Source of the DNA: an uncultured Akkermansia sp.
GTDB lineage: Bacteria; Verrucomicrobiota; Verrucomicrobiia; Verrucomicrobiales; Akkermansiaceae
Direction of reading: 5' to 3'
Assembly (NCBI GenBank): GCA_947631435.1
Contig: CANRLM010000028.1
Location: forward strand, 1 to 33,976
Length of the DNA stretch: 33,976 nt
In this document: one piece after another, positions 13,660-21,699 of the stretch
Numbering within the stretch: position 1 is the first letter of the stretch
How the letters are laid out: each line of letters opens with the position of its first letter
Program-made: the position numbers and the translations under genes
Notes under the pieces: generated by a model
What the model was told of the DNA's origin: nothing
Seen by the model: only the letters and a program-made list of their open reading frames with translations
Database searches by the model: none

Positions 13660-13870
13660 GGGGGAGGGGTAATTTACGAAGTTACACTCCTCCGCTGTCG
13701 ACCTGATGCGCTGTTTATTTTCCTCGCTTACTTCCGGGCTTGTCGGCAGTCTTTCAGCGGAGGGCTTAGCCTTATCATACACTATTTTTGTCCACACGAT
13801 AAATCTCTTGCCCTCTTTTTTCCCGTTCGGTGCTCTCATTTTTGAGGCAATGCGATGAATTTTTCGCGTC
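13660..13870. other. Intergenic region between rpoC terminator and sugar-kinase operon
   Basis: Together with the terminator and the promoter that flank it, this makes a gene-free gap of 325 bp. I see no RNA gene, repeat or convincing reading frame. A 77-codon open frame on the minus strand runs through the terminator hairpin and looks like chance. Confidence 0.6.
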
Positions 13871-13900
13871 TTGACTTTGCGCGGTGGGAGATGGTAAACT
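13871..13900 (+). promoter_or_regulatory. Promoter for the sugar-activation operon
   Basis: TTGACT (13871-13876), 18-bp spacer, TAAACT (13895-13900) preceded by TGG. The start codon is 17 bp past the -10 box, leaving space for the Shine-Dalgarno GAGGAGG, so this transcript has a short conventional leader. Confidence 0.65.
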
Positions 13901-13917
13901 TACGAGGAGGGCAGAGT

Positions 13918-15081
13918 ATGAAGAAGGTTTTTGTATCCGGAGCTTTCAGCGTGGTACATGCAGGGCACATTCGTTTTCTGCGGGATGCTCGTGCCCTAGG
14001 GGATTATTTGATCGTGAGTTTTCCGCCGGCGGACATGCTTTGGCGCATATACGGGCGGAAATCTGTGCTCCGCGATGAAGACAAGATAGAATTGCTGGAG
14101 AGTCTGGATATGGTGAATGAAGTTCACCTTTCGACAGATGAAGATGAGGCGGTATCGTTTAGCAGCATTTTTCGTAAACTTAGGCCTGATGTGTTGGCCG
14201 TCACGACAGATGATCATTACATGGTTGCCAAAAAGAGGTTGTGCGCAGAGGTGGGTGCGGAGTTTGTCGTGTTGGAAAAGACAGCCCCGGCGCGGGGGCA
14301 GATTACGAGTGGAAGCGAGGTGTTGGCTCGAGCCAAGGCTCCCACGCATGTGCCGTTGCGTGTAGACTTTGCCGGAGGATGGTTGGATGTACCGGACAAC
14401 GCTCGGGAGGGTGAATATGTGGTTAACTGTGCGATTTCTCCTACAGTTTCTCTTCGGGAGTGGGAATATCGGCAGGGAGGGGGGCTCGGAGGCAGTGGTG
14501 CATGGAGTGTGCTTAACGGATGGGATCCTGTGCGGTCGGAATTGGGGTTAGGTGTGGGGTGGCAGGATCCTGCAGTGATTGCTGAGACGGGCTGCTGCGT
14601 CTGGAAATCCGGTCGTTATCCGGTGTTGGAATTCAAGAATACGGGGGAGTTTTTAGAGGGCAAGATGGCGGTTTATGACACGCGCATCCGTCACGATACG
14701 CCCGGGGTGGCTCGGTTGGAACGGAATCTCGATGCCATTGCGCGTGCCGGGCGTGTAGCGCGCTTAGGGGTGTCGCAGCAGGAGGTGATGGTGCTCGCCG
14801 CCGCAGTACAGATGAGCTATCGAGCGCAGATAGACGAGGGGATGGTTGCTTTGCCTAAAATCGCTGATGAATTAGCTTCCAAATATTGCGGAGGGGGACA
14901 TGGGGGCTATGCGGTCTATCTGTTTGCCTCGACCAAGGATCGCCAGCAGGCATTGAAAGTATGCCGCGATCTCTACCCGGTGGAGCCGTATTGTCGGACC
15001 TTCGGACGTGATGAGCCCGTGCCGTGGACTCCGTTTTATTTGCGGCGCGTGAGAGAAAGTTTACGGAAAGATCATTTATGA
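13918..15081 (+). CDS. Bifunctional nucleotidyltransferase / GHMP-type sugar kinase fusion
   Basis: A 387-residue two-domain protein. Residues 1 to about 130 form a cytidylyltransferase-like Rossmann domain with the HxGH motif (SGAFSVVHAGHIRFL, H14 and H17). Residues from about 144 to the end resemble GHMP kinases of the heptose/fucose kinase kind: motif 1 VPLRVDFAGGWLDVP, a glycine-rich motif 2 GGGLGGSGA (residues about 186-195), and motif 3 KYCGGGHGGYAVYLF near 325-335. Motifs 1 and 2 are unusually close, so the kinase half is compact. The likely role is phosphorylation of a sugar and transfer of a nucleotide to give an NDP-sugar for surface glycans; the substrate is unknown. The ATG at 13918 is chosen for the GAGGAGG 7 bp upstream and for the promoter; a frame extension to 13855 overlaps the promoter. 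Confidence 0.8.
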   Translation: MKKVFVSGAFSVVHAGHIRFLRDARALGDYLIVSFPPADMLWRIYGRKSVLRDEDKIELLESLDMVNEVHLSTDEDEAVSFSSIFRKLRPDVLAVTTDDHYMVAKKRLCAEVGAEFVVLEKTAPARGQITSGSEVLARAKAPTHVPLRVDFAGGWLDVPDNAREGEYVVNCAISPTVSLREWEYRQGGGLGGSGAWSVLNGWDPVRSELGLGVGWQDPAVIAETGCCVWKSGRYPVLEFKNTGEFLEGKMAVYDTRIRHDTPGVARLERNLDAIARAGRVARLGVSQQEVMVLAAAVQMSYRAQIDEGMVALPKIADELASKYCGGGHGGYAVYLFASTKDRQQALKVCRDLYPVEPYCRTFGRDEPVPWTPFYLRRVRESLRKDHL

Positions 15082-15515
15082 CGTGTTCTATGCCAAGGGT
15101 TTTGGTCTCAGGTTGTTTCGATATGTTGCACAGCGGGCATGTCGCCTTTTTGGAAGAGGCTGCGAGTTACGGTGATTTATACGTTTCACTTGGATCGGAT
15201 CGCACGGTAATGCAGCTCAAACATCGCCCTACAGTATGCGGCGAACAAGAGAGAAAGTATATGCTGGAGGCTTTACGCTGTGTGAAGAAGGTCTACATAG
15301 GACCCGGAGAGGGGAAGATGGATTTTCTGCCTCTTTTGGACGTGGTGAAACCGGATGTTTTTTTCGTGAATTCCGATGGAAGCGATGACGAAAAACAGTC
15401 TCTGATCGAATCGCGTGGCATCAAGTACATTGTCAGCAGCCGAATGCCGCATAAAGGGCTTCCGGCACGTTCGACCACAGAATTGCGCAAACAGGTCCAA
15501 TCAGATAGGGATTAG
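15078..15515 (+). CDS. Small cytidylyltransferase-like nucleotidyltransferase
   Basis: A 145-residue single-domain member of the cytidylyltransferase superfamily. It has SGCFDMLHSGHVAFLEEA with H18 and H21 of the HxGH motif, a VSLGSD segment, and near the end ARSTTELR, equivalent to the STT motif of glycerol-3-phosphate and heptose-1-phosphate nucleotidyltransferases. Its ATG overlaps the TGA of the upstream fusion gene (ATGA), which indicates translational coupling and a shared pathway. It could be the active transferase acting on the product of the fused kinase, or handle a second substrate. A second ATG at 15090 is possible. Nucleotide and sugar specificity cannot be read from the sequence. 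Confidence 0.8.
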   Translation: MTCSMPRVLVSGCFDMLHSGHVAFLEEAASYGDLYVSLGSDRTVMQLKHRPTVCGEQERKYMLEALRCVKKVYIGPGEGKMDFLPLLDVVKPDVFFVNSDGSDDEKQSLIESRGIKYIVSSRMPHKGLPARSTTELRKQVQSDRD

Positions 15516-15660
15516 TACTTCAGAAGTCCGGGTGTAGTTTTCTTCCCGAACTCCCGATAGGTGGAAGAGAAGGATGCCAGGTGTAAGGGAAGATGCTATT
15601 TGCCCAACGCATGGGACCTGCATCCGGAAATTAAGCAGGAAAGAGAGTCGGCGTTTTTAG

Positions 15661-15689
15661 TTGTGTACGGAGGGGTGGTGTGGTACAAT
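15661..15689 (+). promoter_or_regulatory. Promoter of the six-gene TPR-pseudokinase-der-tatC run
   Basis: TTGTGT (15661-15666), 17-bp spacer, TACAAT (15684-15689) preceded by TGG. The start codon lies 17 bp beyond the -10 box and is directly preceded by a run of seven G, which may act as a poor Shine-Dalgarno. Confidence 0.55.
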
Positions 15690-15706
15690 CCGCCCGGTAG
15701 GGGGGG

Positions 15707-16984
15707 ATGATGAAGAAAATTTGGAAAGGGAAAGCATGCGAGCATTCGCGCAGGCGCGCGAGGGGGATTGTTATGCTTGCATGGCGAGGAGTGTTGAGCG
15801 CGGGGTTTGTGGTGGTGGTGCTTCGTCTTTTGATTGTGATTGAACTTTGTTGCCTGGGGATCGGGGTAGTGCGCAGGCTGGAAAATTCATACGATCGCGC
15901 TATGGAGGCGGCCCGTATGGAACTTGCAGTCATTGAAGCGCGTGAACTGGCGCAGCAGCAGGGACAGTCTGTGAACGCCGGCTTTGCCGGCATCAGTGCC
16001 GGGCAGCGACAGGATTTTCCGGATGCGCGCGAAGACTCTCCGGGCGAGGCTCCGGATTTGCGTCCTCGTGATGTCGCGAGTATCGTTTCAGATGAGACGG
16101 GGGATATGGATGCCGCGGTATCTTTGTTGACCGACAAAGATGAGCCGGCGGAGGAGAAGGTGACCGGCTTGACCAAGAGTGAGGGTGATGAAAAGGTGGA
16201 GCAATTGATACGTCAGGGCGTGTCAGCAATGATTGCAGGGGATATGCGCCGTTGCATTCTGAGCCTGGAACAAGCGGCAGCGCAGGCACCGGAACACCCG
16301 GCGCTCTTGTACTATTACGGAGTAGCGTACGATAAATTACTCAACCCGAGCAAGGCAAGGGAGTATTATGGGAAGCTCTTCAGCATGCGCGAAGCGGCCG
16401 GCAAATATTTTTCACGCGCCGCAAAACGCCTTACTTACGGTATGGAATTGCCCTCCTCTATGCGCGGTAAGCTTGCTTTTGGACCCCACCGAGTGCAGTA
16501 CACAGATGATGTGGAGCAGGGGGAGCATGTGAGAATTCTTTTGCCTATTCTGTTGGCTGACGGTGAGGAGGTGAGACCGGATGATATCTATATTGCCATT
16601 CAATTTTTTGTGATGCTCAATGGTCGGAAAGTAGACTTTGCTCCGCAGGAACCCAAACTCTCATGGGTGAATGGGCAACCGAGCTGGCAGGACGGGGAAG
16701 AAAGTTTAGAGGTCGATTACACGCTTCCGTCGCACGATGAAATGGATGAGAGCCGAGCCGGTGATTTGAAGTATTACGGATTCACAGCCAAGTTATATTA
16801 CAAAGGTGAGCCAATGGATTGTATCAGCGTTCCATCATCGCTGATTCTTCACGAGCAATTACTCAATAGCCGACGTGGTTCCTCCGGGCCGGGAGGTCTT
16901 CTTCCCGACGATGGTTTATCCTCTCCGTATTCCGAGGAGGCTGTGCCATACTCGGATGAGTACCCCGACACAACACCTCTCTGA
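15707..16984 (+). CDS. Membrane-anchored TPR protein of unknown function
   Basis: I do not recognise this 425-residue protein. A basic N-terminus (residues 1-27) is followed by one hydrophobic segment (about 28-56) and a short coiled-coil-like helix (57-87). An acidic, probably disordered linker follows (about 88-160). Residues 163-243 form a TPR-like helical region (ALLYYYGVAYDKLLNPSKAREYY). The remaining 140 or so residues look beta-rich, and the tail is rich in Ser, Pro and Asp. One TM helix with a basic N-terminus suggests a periplasmic bulk. It opens a tight gene run; the next gene, a pseudokinase fusion, begins 8 bp after its stop, so the two probably work together. ATG codons at 15707 and 15710 are equally possible starts. 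Confidence 0.75.
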   Translation: MMKKIWKGKACEHSRRRARGIVMLAWRGVLSAGFVVVVLRLLIVIELCCLGIGVVRRLENSYDRAMEAARMELAVIEARELAQQQGQSVNAGFAGISAGQRQDFPDAREDSPGEAPDLRPRDVASIVSDETGDMDAAVSLLTDKDEPAEEKVTGLTKSEGDEKVEQLIRQGVSAMIAGDMRRCILSLEQAAAQAPEHPALLYYYGVAYDKLLNPSKAREYYGKLFSMREAAGKYFSRAAKRLTYGMELPSSMRGKLAFGPHRVQYTDDVEQGEHVRILLPILLADGEEVRPDDIYIAIQFFVMLNGRKVDFAPQEPKLSWVNGQPSWQDGEESLEVDYTLPSHDEMDESRAGDLKYYGFTAKLYYKGEPMDCISVPSSLILHEQLLNSRRGSSGPGGLLPDDGLSSPYSEEAVPYSDEYPDTTPL

Positions 16985-16992
16985 TTGATGCC

Positions 16993-18363
16993 ATGAAGCC
17001 TATCTTTCCAGAACTTCCGTCCAAGCTGGGCCTCTACACGGTAACCGAGAGACTCAGCGAGCGGCGATTTTCCGAACTTTACAACGCATACCAGAGCTAT
17101 GTGGAGAGAGGGGTGATTCTGGAGGCCCTTCGTCCGGGGTGTGATGAAGCGGTGGTCAATTATTTTCTCGCAGCTGCTCAGGCTCGGGCAGCGGTGAGTT
17201 TGCCGGGAGTTAGTCCTGTTTTGGAGTCTGCTCGGAGCGGGCCCATCATCTACCTCATCCAGGAACAACCTGCCGGAGAACCTCTCACACGACTCATGCG
17301 CGAACAGCGTTTTTCGGTTAAAGACGCGTTGCGTCTTGTCGAGGCTATTGCGGAATTGTACGAAGCAGGAAGAGGACAGAACGTGGTAGTTGCTCCGGTT
17401 ACGGCAGATGCAATTTACGTGGACGAGAAGAAGATTAACTTTCTCTCTACGGTTTCTCCGGATATGCCGTCTTTTGCTCTCCGGACCGCGCAAATGTCTG
17501 CTCTGGCTGATCTGCTGGAGCGGGCGATTCCGCGCGCGTTGCTCAAAAACAGCAGCTTGCCTGCTGTCATCAACTGGTTGCGAAATGGTTACAACGGTCA
17601 CTCCCTTGAATGGAGCTCTCTCAAAACGGCGCTGCGTGCTTTGCGTGCCCGCAGGCGTTCTCCTGATGACTCATCCGACGTTTCAGGGCACGCGAGTTTA
17701 CGCATGCGGCTGAGGAGATGGATGCGCGAGTTGCGTGCGCTCGCCGGGTTGGGACTGTTATGTGTGTTGTTGATTCTCGTGGTAGGAGGTGTCGGGTCGC
17801 AGTTAATACCGGAAGACGCCTTCACTTCGTCCGATCCGGCGGTGGCGGGGGATCGTGTCTATGAGAGAGATGGACAGAAGATTTACGCCGTGAATGAGTC
17901 ACCGGTCAGTATTTCGGAGTATTCTCGCTTTATGAAGAAATGGGAGAAGATGGACCCGGAGGAGCGTGAGCAACTTGCGAGAGGACTGGTTGAGGATCCG
18001 GCAGAATTTTCCCCGCGCGAGCCGTTGAATTGGGAGGAGCAGATGAACCTCGCTGAGGAGGGAGAAGAGATGACCCCGGATTCTCCTGTTCTGGGTGTTG
18101 GGTACTGCGAAGCGAGGCTTTATGCTCGTTACGTCGGCGAGATGCTTGCTACGGCAGAACAGGTGTTGATCGCTCGCGAGCATGCTCCCGGTGTGGAAGG
18201 AGTGGAGGAGTGGACCTCCTCATTCTCCCCGTCCAGGATACCTTATGATGGTTGTATCGTTATTTGCCCGGCTCAGGGCAAGACCCTGCTCTACGCTACG
18301 GATGACCGGGAACAAAGTCCGGGGCGAGGTTTCAGGACTGTATCTATCACTGATGCTCAATAA
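16993..18363 (+). CDS. Pseudokinase - TM - degenerate FGE/SUMF1-like fusion
   Basis: A 456-residue protein. Residues 12-215 follow the layout of bacterial Hanks-type kinases: GLYTVTERLSERRFSELYNAYQ at the N-lobe, PGVSPVLESARSGPIIYLIQE at the hinge, GEPLTRLMREQRFSVKDALRLVEAI in the C-lobe. The catalytic residues are missing: the VAIK lysine position is E44, the HRD loop reads NVVVAPVTADAIYV, and DFG is NFL (149-151). One TM helix follows (about 249-267). Residues 285-456 resemble a shortened formylglycine-generating-enzyme fold (NESPVSISEYSRFM, GYCEARLYARYVGEMLATAEQ, VEEWTSSF, GFRTV) without the usual RLPTEAEWE or GGSW residues. I infer a cytoplasmic pseudokinase joined to a periplasmic binding domain. 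Operon context is with an envelope TPR protein and an exported protein. Confidence 0.75.
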   Translation: MKPIFPELPSKLGLYTVTERLSERRFSELYNAYQSYVERGVILEALRPGCDEAVVNYFLAAAQARAAVSLPGVSPVLESARSGPIIYLIQEQPAGEPLTRLMREQRFSVKDALRLVEAIAELYEAGRGQNVVVAPVTADAIYVDEKKINFLSTVSPDMPSFALRTAQMSALADLLERAIPRALLKNSSLPAVINWLRNGYNGHSLEWSSLKTALRALRARRRSPDDSSDVSGHASLRMRLRRWMRELRALAGLGLLCVLLILVVGGVGSQLIPEDAFTSSDPAVAGDRVYERDGQKIYAVNESPVSISEYSRFMKKWEKMDPEEREQLARGLVEDPAEFSPREPLNWEEQMNLAEEGEEMTPDSPVLGVGYCEARLYARYVGEMLATAEQVLIAREHAPGVEGVEEWTSSFSPSRIPYDGCIVICPAQGKTLLYATDDREQSPGRGFRTVSITDAQ

Positions 18364-18377
18364 AAAACTCAATATTT

Positions 18378-19229
18378 ATGAACAGAATTATTCACCAAAC
18401 ACTGGTCAGATTGCTTCTCTTTTTCGGTCTCTGGTGTGCAGTGCCGCTGCACGCTCAACTAGAGGTGAGACTGGAGCCAACGCGCCGCGATTTTGTGGCG
18501 GGAGAAAATGTACAGCTTGTGTTGACGATGATCAACCATACAGATGCCTCCATTGCGCTCACAAATACCCCCGGTCGCTGTTGGTTGCATGTGGAAATTA
18601 ACCGCCAGGGGGATAACAGTGCAGTGACGCCCAGTGCAGTGCCACGTTATCCGAATCAGACGGTTACTCCGGGGTCGCGCCGGGCGTGCCGTCTGGAATT
18701 GAAGAATTATTTTAATCTGAATCGGGATGGAACTTACCGGGTGCGGGTTATCTTGCGAATGCCGGACATGCAAACCGTCTATTCTTCAAATGTGGCCGTT
18801 TTCAACATTGTTTCCGGCGGAGAGGTGAGAAGTTTCCAAATTCAGGCACGCGGACAACGCCTCAAGATGAGTGTTCGTAGTATCCTGTTGGATGGGAAAA
18901 ATGTGCTCTTCGGCCAGGTGCGCAACGTTGATTCGAATGGGGTTGTAGGAGCATGTCCCATGGCGCAGTACCTGAACTTCATGACTCCGATCATCAAATT
19001 GGATCGCGCCCAGAATCTCCATTTGCTTTGCCAGAGTTCGCCTAGGTATTATACCTATGCTGTGATGAATACCCAGGGAGATCTGCGTGAGCATAAAATT
19101 CTTGTGCCGAGCGGTGGTCCGGTTGATATGGTCAGTACCGGTGGAGGCCTTCGTTATATTGGTCTCGTCCCTTACACAAAGCCTAAGGGTGAGAAATCTC
19201 GTTACCACAGTGCATCCGAGCGTCCGTAA
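18378..19229 (+). CDS. Exported probable beta-sandwich protein, function unknown
   Basis: A 283-residue protein with a clear Sec signal peptide (basic NRIIHQTLVR, hydrophobic core, likely cleavage after VPLHA at residue 26). The mature N-terminal 120 residues look like an Ig or transglutaminase-associated beta-sandwich: LEVRLEPTRRDFVAGENVQLVLTMINHT, then DGTYRVRVILRMPD. The second half is mostly beta-strand-like without motifs I recognise. No lipobox or TM helix, so it is probably periplasmic. It starts 14 bp after the pseudokinase fusion and ends 9 bp before der. The gene order suggests it is the extracytoplasmic partner of the two membrane proteins upstream. Confidence 0.72.
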   Translation: MNRIIHQTLVRLLLFFGLWCAVPLHAQLEVRLEPTRRDFVAGENVQLVLTMINHTDASIALTNTPGRCWLHVEINRQGDNSAVTPSAVPRYPNQTVTPGSRRACRLELKNYFNLNRDGTYRVRVILRMPDMQTVYSSNVAVFNIVSGGEVRSFQIQARGQRLKMSVRSILLDGKNVLFGQVRNVDSNGVVGACPMAQYLNFMTPIIKLDRAQNLHLLCQSSPRYYTYAVMNTQGDLREHKILVPSGGPVDMVSTGGGLRYIGLVPYTKPKGEKSRYHSASERP

Positions 19230-19238
19230 ATTCACTCT

Positions 19239-20633
19239 ATGTCACAACCAACCATAGCTCTGGTAGGTCGTCCCAATGTAGGGAAGTCGGCTCTCTTCAA
19301 TTGCCTGGTCGGTCGGAAGATTGCTATTGTGCACGACCAGCCGGGGGTGACACGCGATCGCCTTTGCGCGCCGTATACTCGCGGGGTATATGAAGCATTG
19401 ATTGTGGATACAGGGGGGATTGGGGCTGCAGCGGATGAAAACTTTGCTGCGGCGGTGGAACGCGAGGCAGATATAGCGATGGGATCGGCAGACATTGTGC
19501 TGTTTGTATGCGATTGTCGGGAATCTCTCACACAGGCCGATCGCAATATTGCAGTGCGGCTTCATCGCAGTCGGATGCCTGTCCTACTGGTGCTCAACAA
19601 AGCTGATACGGAGAAGCAGGAGCTTTCTCTCGGGGAATTTGCGGAACTCGGGTTTGAGGGGTACCTCTTCACCTCTGCTGCTCACGGGCGTGGTTTGGAT
19701 ACGCTCTCTGAACGTCTGGACGGGATGCTCAAAACGCTGGGAGCCTCCGCGAGGTCAGAAACACATGACCGGGAAGAGCAGGAGAGTACTGCCCCACGGA
19801 CGGAAGTACGCCTCGCTGTAGTCGGTCGTCCGAATGCCGGAAAGTCCTCTCTCATCAACGCTATTCTGCAAGATCGTCGAACGATTGTGTCGGAGGTGGC
19901 GGGTACCACCCGTGATGCTGTGGATATTCCTTATCGCCGGGGGAACCAGGACTACGTACTCATCGATACGGCAGGGATGCGGCCACGGTCTCGCCGCGAC
20001 AGTTCGGTGGAGGTGTTTTCTGCCATGCGCAGCGAGCGTGCGATACGACGGGCAGATGTGTGTCTGCTGGTGGTGGACGCCGCCGCCGGTATCACTCACC
20101 AGGACCGCCGCATTGCTTCGACCATTGCAGAGGAGAAGAAGCCCTGTATCGTGGTGATGAATAAGTACGATTTGTTTTGCCCCGGTGCGCCGGATAAGGC
20201 ACGTAAAGCCGAATTGGGAACTCTGGTACGAGAGCAACTTTTCTTTCTCGATGACGTACCCTTTGTCGTTGCCTGTGCCAGGGAAGCCAGGGGAGTGAGT
20301 CCCATTTTCACCGCTATTGAGCGTCTCCGGAAAAGCAGTTCTGATTTTCCCGGCACAGGGGAATTAAACCGTCTTTTGCAGCGCGCTATGCTCATCAACC
20401 CTCCGCCGTCAGGTCGTTCTGCGGGCAGCACGCTGAAACTCTACTACGCTACAGTCGCATTGAATGAAAAGTACAGCGTAATTCCTGTGCCGACGTATGT
20501 GCTTTTCGTGAATGACAAGCGCTTGCTGAGTGATAGCTATGCCCAGTACTTGCGTAACACCATCCGCTCCCGCGCGGGTGTGGCGGGTATTCCCACGGTG
20601 CTGTCCGTTCGTTCTCGTGTGCGTCGCACTTGA
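19239..20633 (+). CDS. der: Ribosome-associated GTPase Der (EngA)
   Basis: Der is an essential double-GTPase acting late in 50S subunit assembly. The product has 464 residues. The first G domain has GRPNVGKS at residues 10-17, a DTGG motif and NKAD. The second has GRPNAGKS at 196-203, DTAGMR and NKYD. A C-terminal KH-like domain follows, with LKLYYATV and VPTYVLFVND. The tandem arrangement is unique to Der. It lies inside the tight gene run, 9 bp after the exported protein, with no visible promoter of its own and no Shine-Dalgarno (aattcactctATG). Confidence 0.97.
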   Translation: MSQPTIALVGRPNVGKSALFNCLVGRKIAIVHDQPGVTRDRLCAPYTRGVYEALIVDTGGIGAAADENFAAAVEREADIAMGSADIVLFVCDCRESLTQADRNIAVRLHRSRMPVLLVLNKADTEKQELSLGEFAELGFEGYLFTSAAHGRGLDTLSERLDGMLKTLGASARSETHDREEQESTAPRTEVRLAVVGRPNAGKSSLINAILQDRRTIVSEVAGTTRDAVDIPYRRGNQDYVLIDTAGMRPRSRRDSSVEVFSAMRSERAIRRADVCLLVVDAAAGITHQDRRIASTIAEEKKPCIVVMNKYDLFCPGAPDKARKAELGTLVREQLFFLDDVPFVVACAREARGVSPIFTAIERLRKSSSDFPGTGELNRLLQRAMLINPPPSGRSAGSTLKLYYATVALNEKYSVIPVPTYVLFVNDKRLLSDSYAQYLRNTIRSRAGVAGIPTVLSVRSRVRRT

Positions 20634-20663
20634 TTCCACGCGTCATTCTATCATTCACCCCTC

Positions 20664-21698
20664 ATGGCAAGAGAGATATCAGAAGGAGCCCCTATTTTGG
20701 AGGTGGATCAGCTGCAGTTTTACTACCCGGTACAGCAGGGGACTTTTTGGAAAAAACGTGGTGCTGTAAAAGCGGTGGATGGTGTTTCTTTTTCTATCTT
20801 TCCCGGAGAGACTCTCGGCCTTGTGGGGGAGAGCGGCTGTGGCAAGAGTACGGTGGCCCGCTGCCTCGTCCGGCTACTTGAGCCTGCTGCCGGCCGGATA
20901 TCTCTGCTTGGTAGAGATATCACGCATCTGCCTCAGTGGCGACTGCGCGAGGTGCGTCGCGAAGTTCAGCTTGTGTTTCAGGATCCCGCTGCGGCGCTCG
21001 ATCCTCGCATGACTGTGCGGCGACTCATTGCGGAGCCTATGGTGGTGCAAGGCAAGACAAGTCGCCGCGACAGGATTGCTCGTGTCAATGAGCTGCTTGA
21101 TCAGGTCGGTTTGCCGAGCAGTGTGGCGGATCATTTTGCACATGAACTCTCCGGAGGGCAGAGGCAGCGCGTTTGCATTGCTCGTGCACTCTCTCGCTGC
21201 CCTAAACTACTGGTGTTGGATGAACCGGTGAGTGCGCTGGACGTTTCGGTACAGTCTCAGGTCCTCAATCTTCTCCTCGACTTGCAGAGGGAATTGCAGC
21301 TTGCCTACCTCTTCATTTCGCATGATCTTTCCGTGGTGCGGCATATGAGCGATCGCGTGGCGGTGATGTACTTTGGAAAAATCGTGGAGTCGGCGGACGC
21401 CGATCAATTGTACGGTCATCCGCGGCATGGTTATACCGGGGCGTTGCTTGCTGCTGTGCCTCGGGTGGATGTTCCGGCAGATCAAATGCCTCTCCCTCTG
21501 CCGGGGGATGTTCCGGATCCGCAGGATACGCATCCCGGCAGCGCCTTCGGTCGTCGTATCCACCACCCATTCCTGGAGGCAACGTATGGCATGGACCTCA
21601 CTCCCCGCGAGATTGAACCGGGGCATTGGGTTGCGCCGGATCCCTGCGCCCTCTCACCGGAAGATTTGGCTCGTCTGGGAATCGATATTTACAGCTGA
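20664..21698 (+). CDS. OppF/DppF-type peptide ABC transporter ATPase
   Basis: A 344-residue ATP-binding subunit of the oligopeptide/dipeptide importer class. Walker A is GESGCGKS (55-62), the Q-loop region is [16 protein letters not shown], the signature is LSGGQRQR (161-168), Walker B is LLVLDEP (181-187), and the switch histidine is in ISHDLS. The C-terminal extension after residue 250 includes [16 protein letters not shown], the OppF/DppF hallmark. No permease, partner ATPase or binding protein lies nearby, so the rest of the transporter must be elsewhere. It follows der by 30 bp without a Shine-Dalgarno. OppF versus DppF cannot be decided. Confidence 0.9.
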   Translation: MAREISEGAPILEVDQLQFYYPVQQGTFWKKRGAVKAVDGVSFSIFPGETLGLVGESGCGKSTVARCLVRLLEPAAGRISLLGRDITHLPQWRLREVRREVQLVFQDPAAALDPRMTVRRLIAEPMVVQGKTSRRDRIARVNELLDQVGLPSSVADHFAHELSGGQRQRVCIARALSRCPKLLVLDEPVSALDVSVQSQVLNLLLDLQRELQLAYLFISHDLSVVRHMSDRVAVMYFGKIVESADADQLYGHPRHGYTGALLAAVPRVDVPADQMPLPLPGDVPDPQDTHPGSAFGRRIHHPFLEATYGMDLTPREIEPGHWVAPDPCALSPEDLARLGIDIYS

Positions 21699-21699
21699 T

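Noticed and set aside
13606..13839. Minus-strand 77-codon frame after rpoC
   Set aside because: It passes through the rpoC terminator hairpin and resembles no protein family I know.
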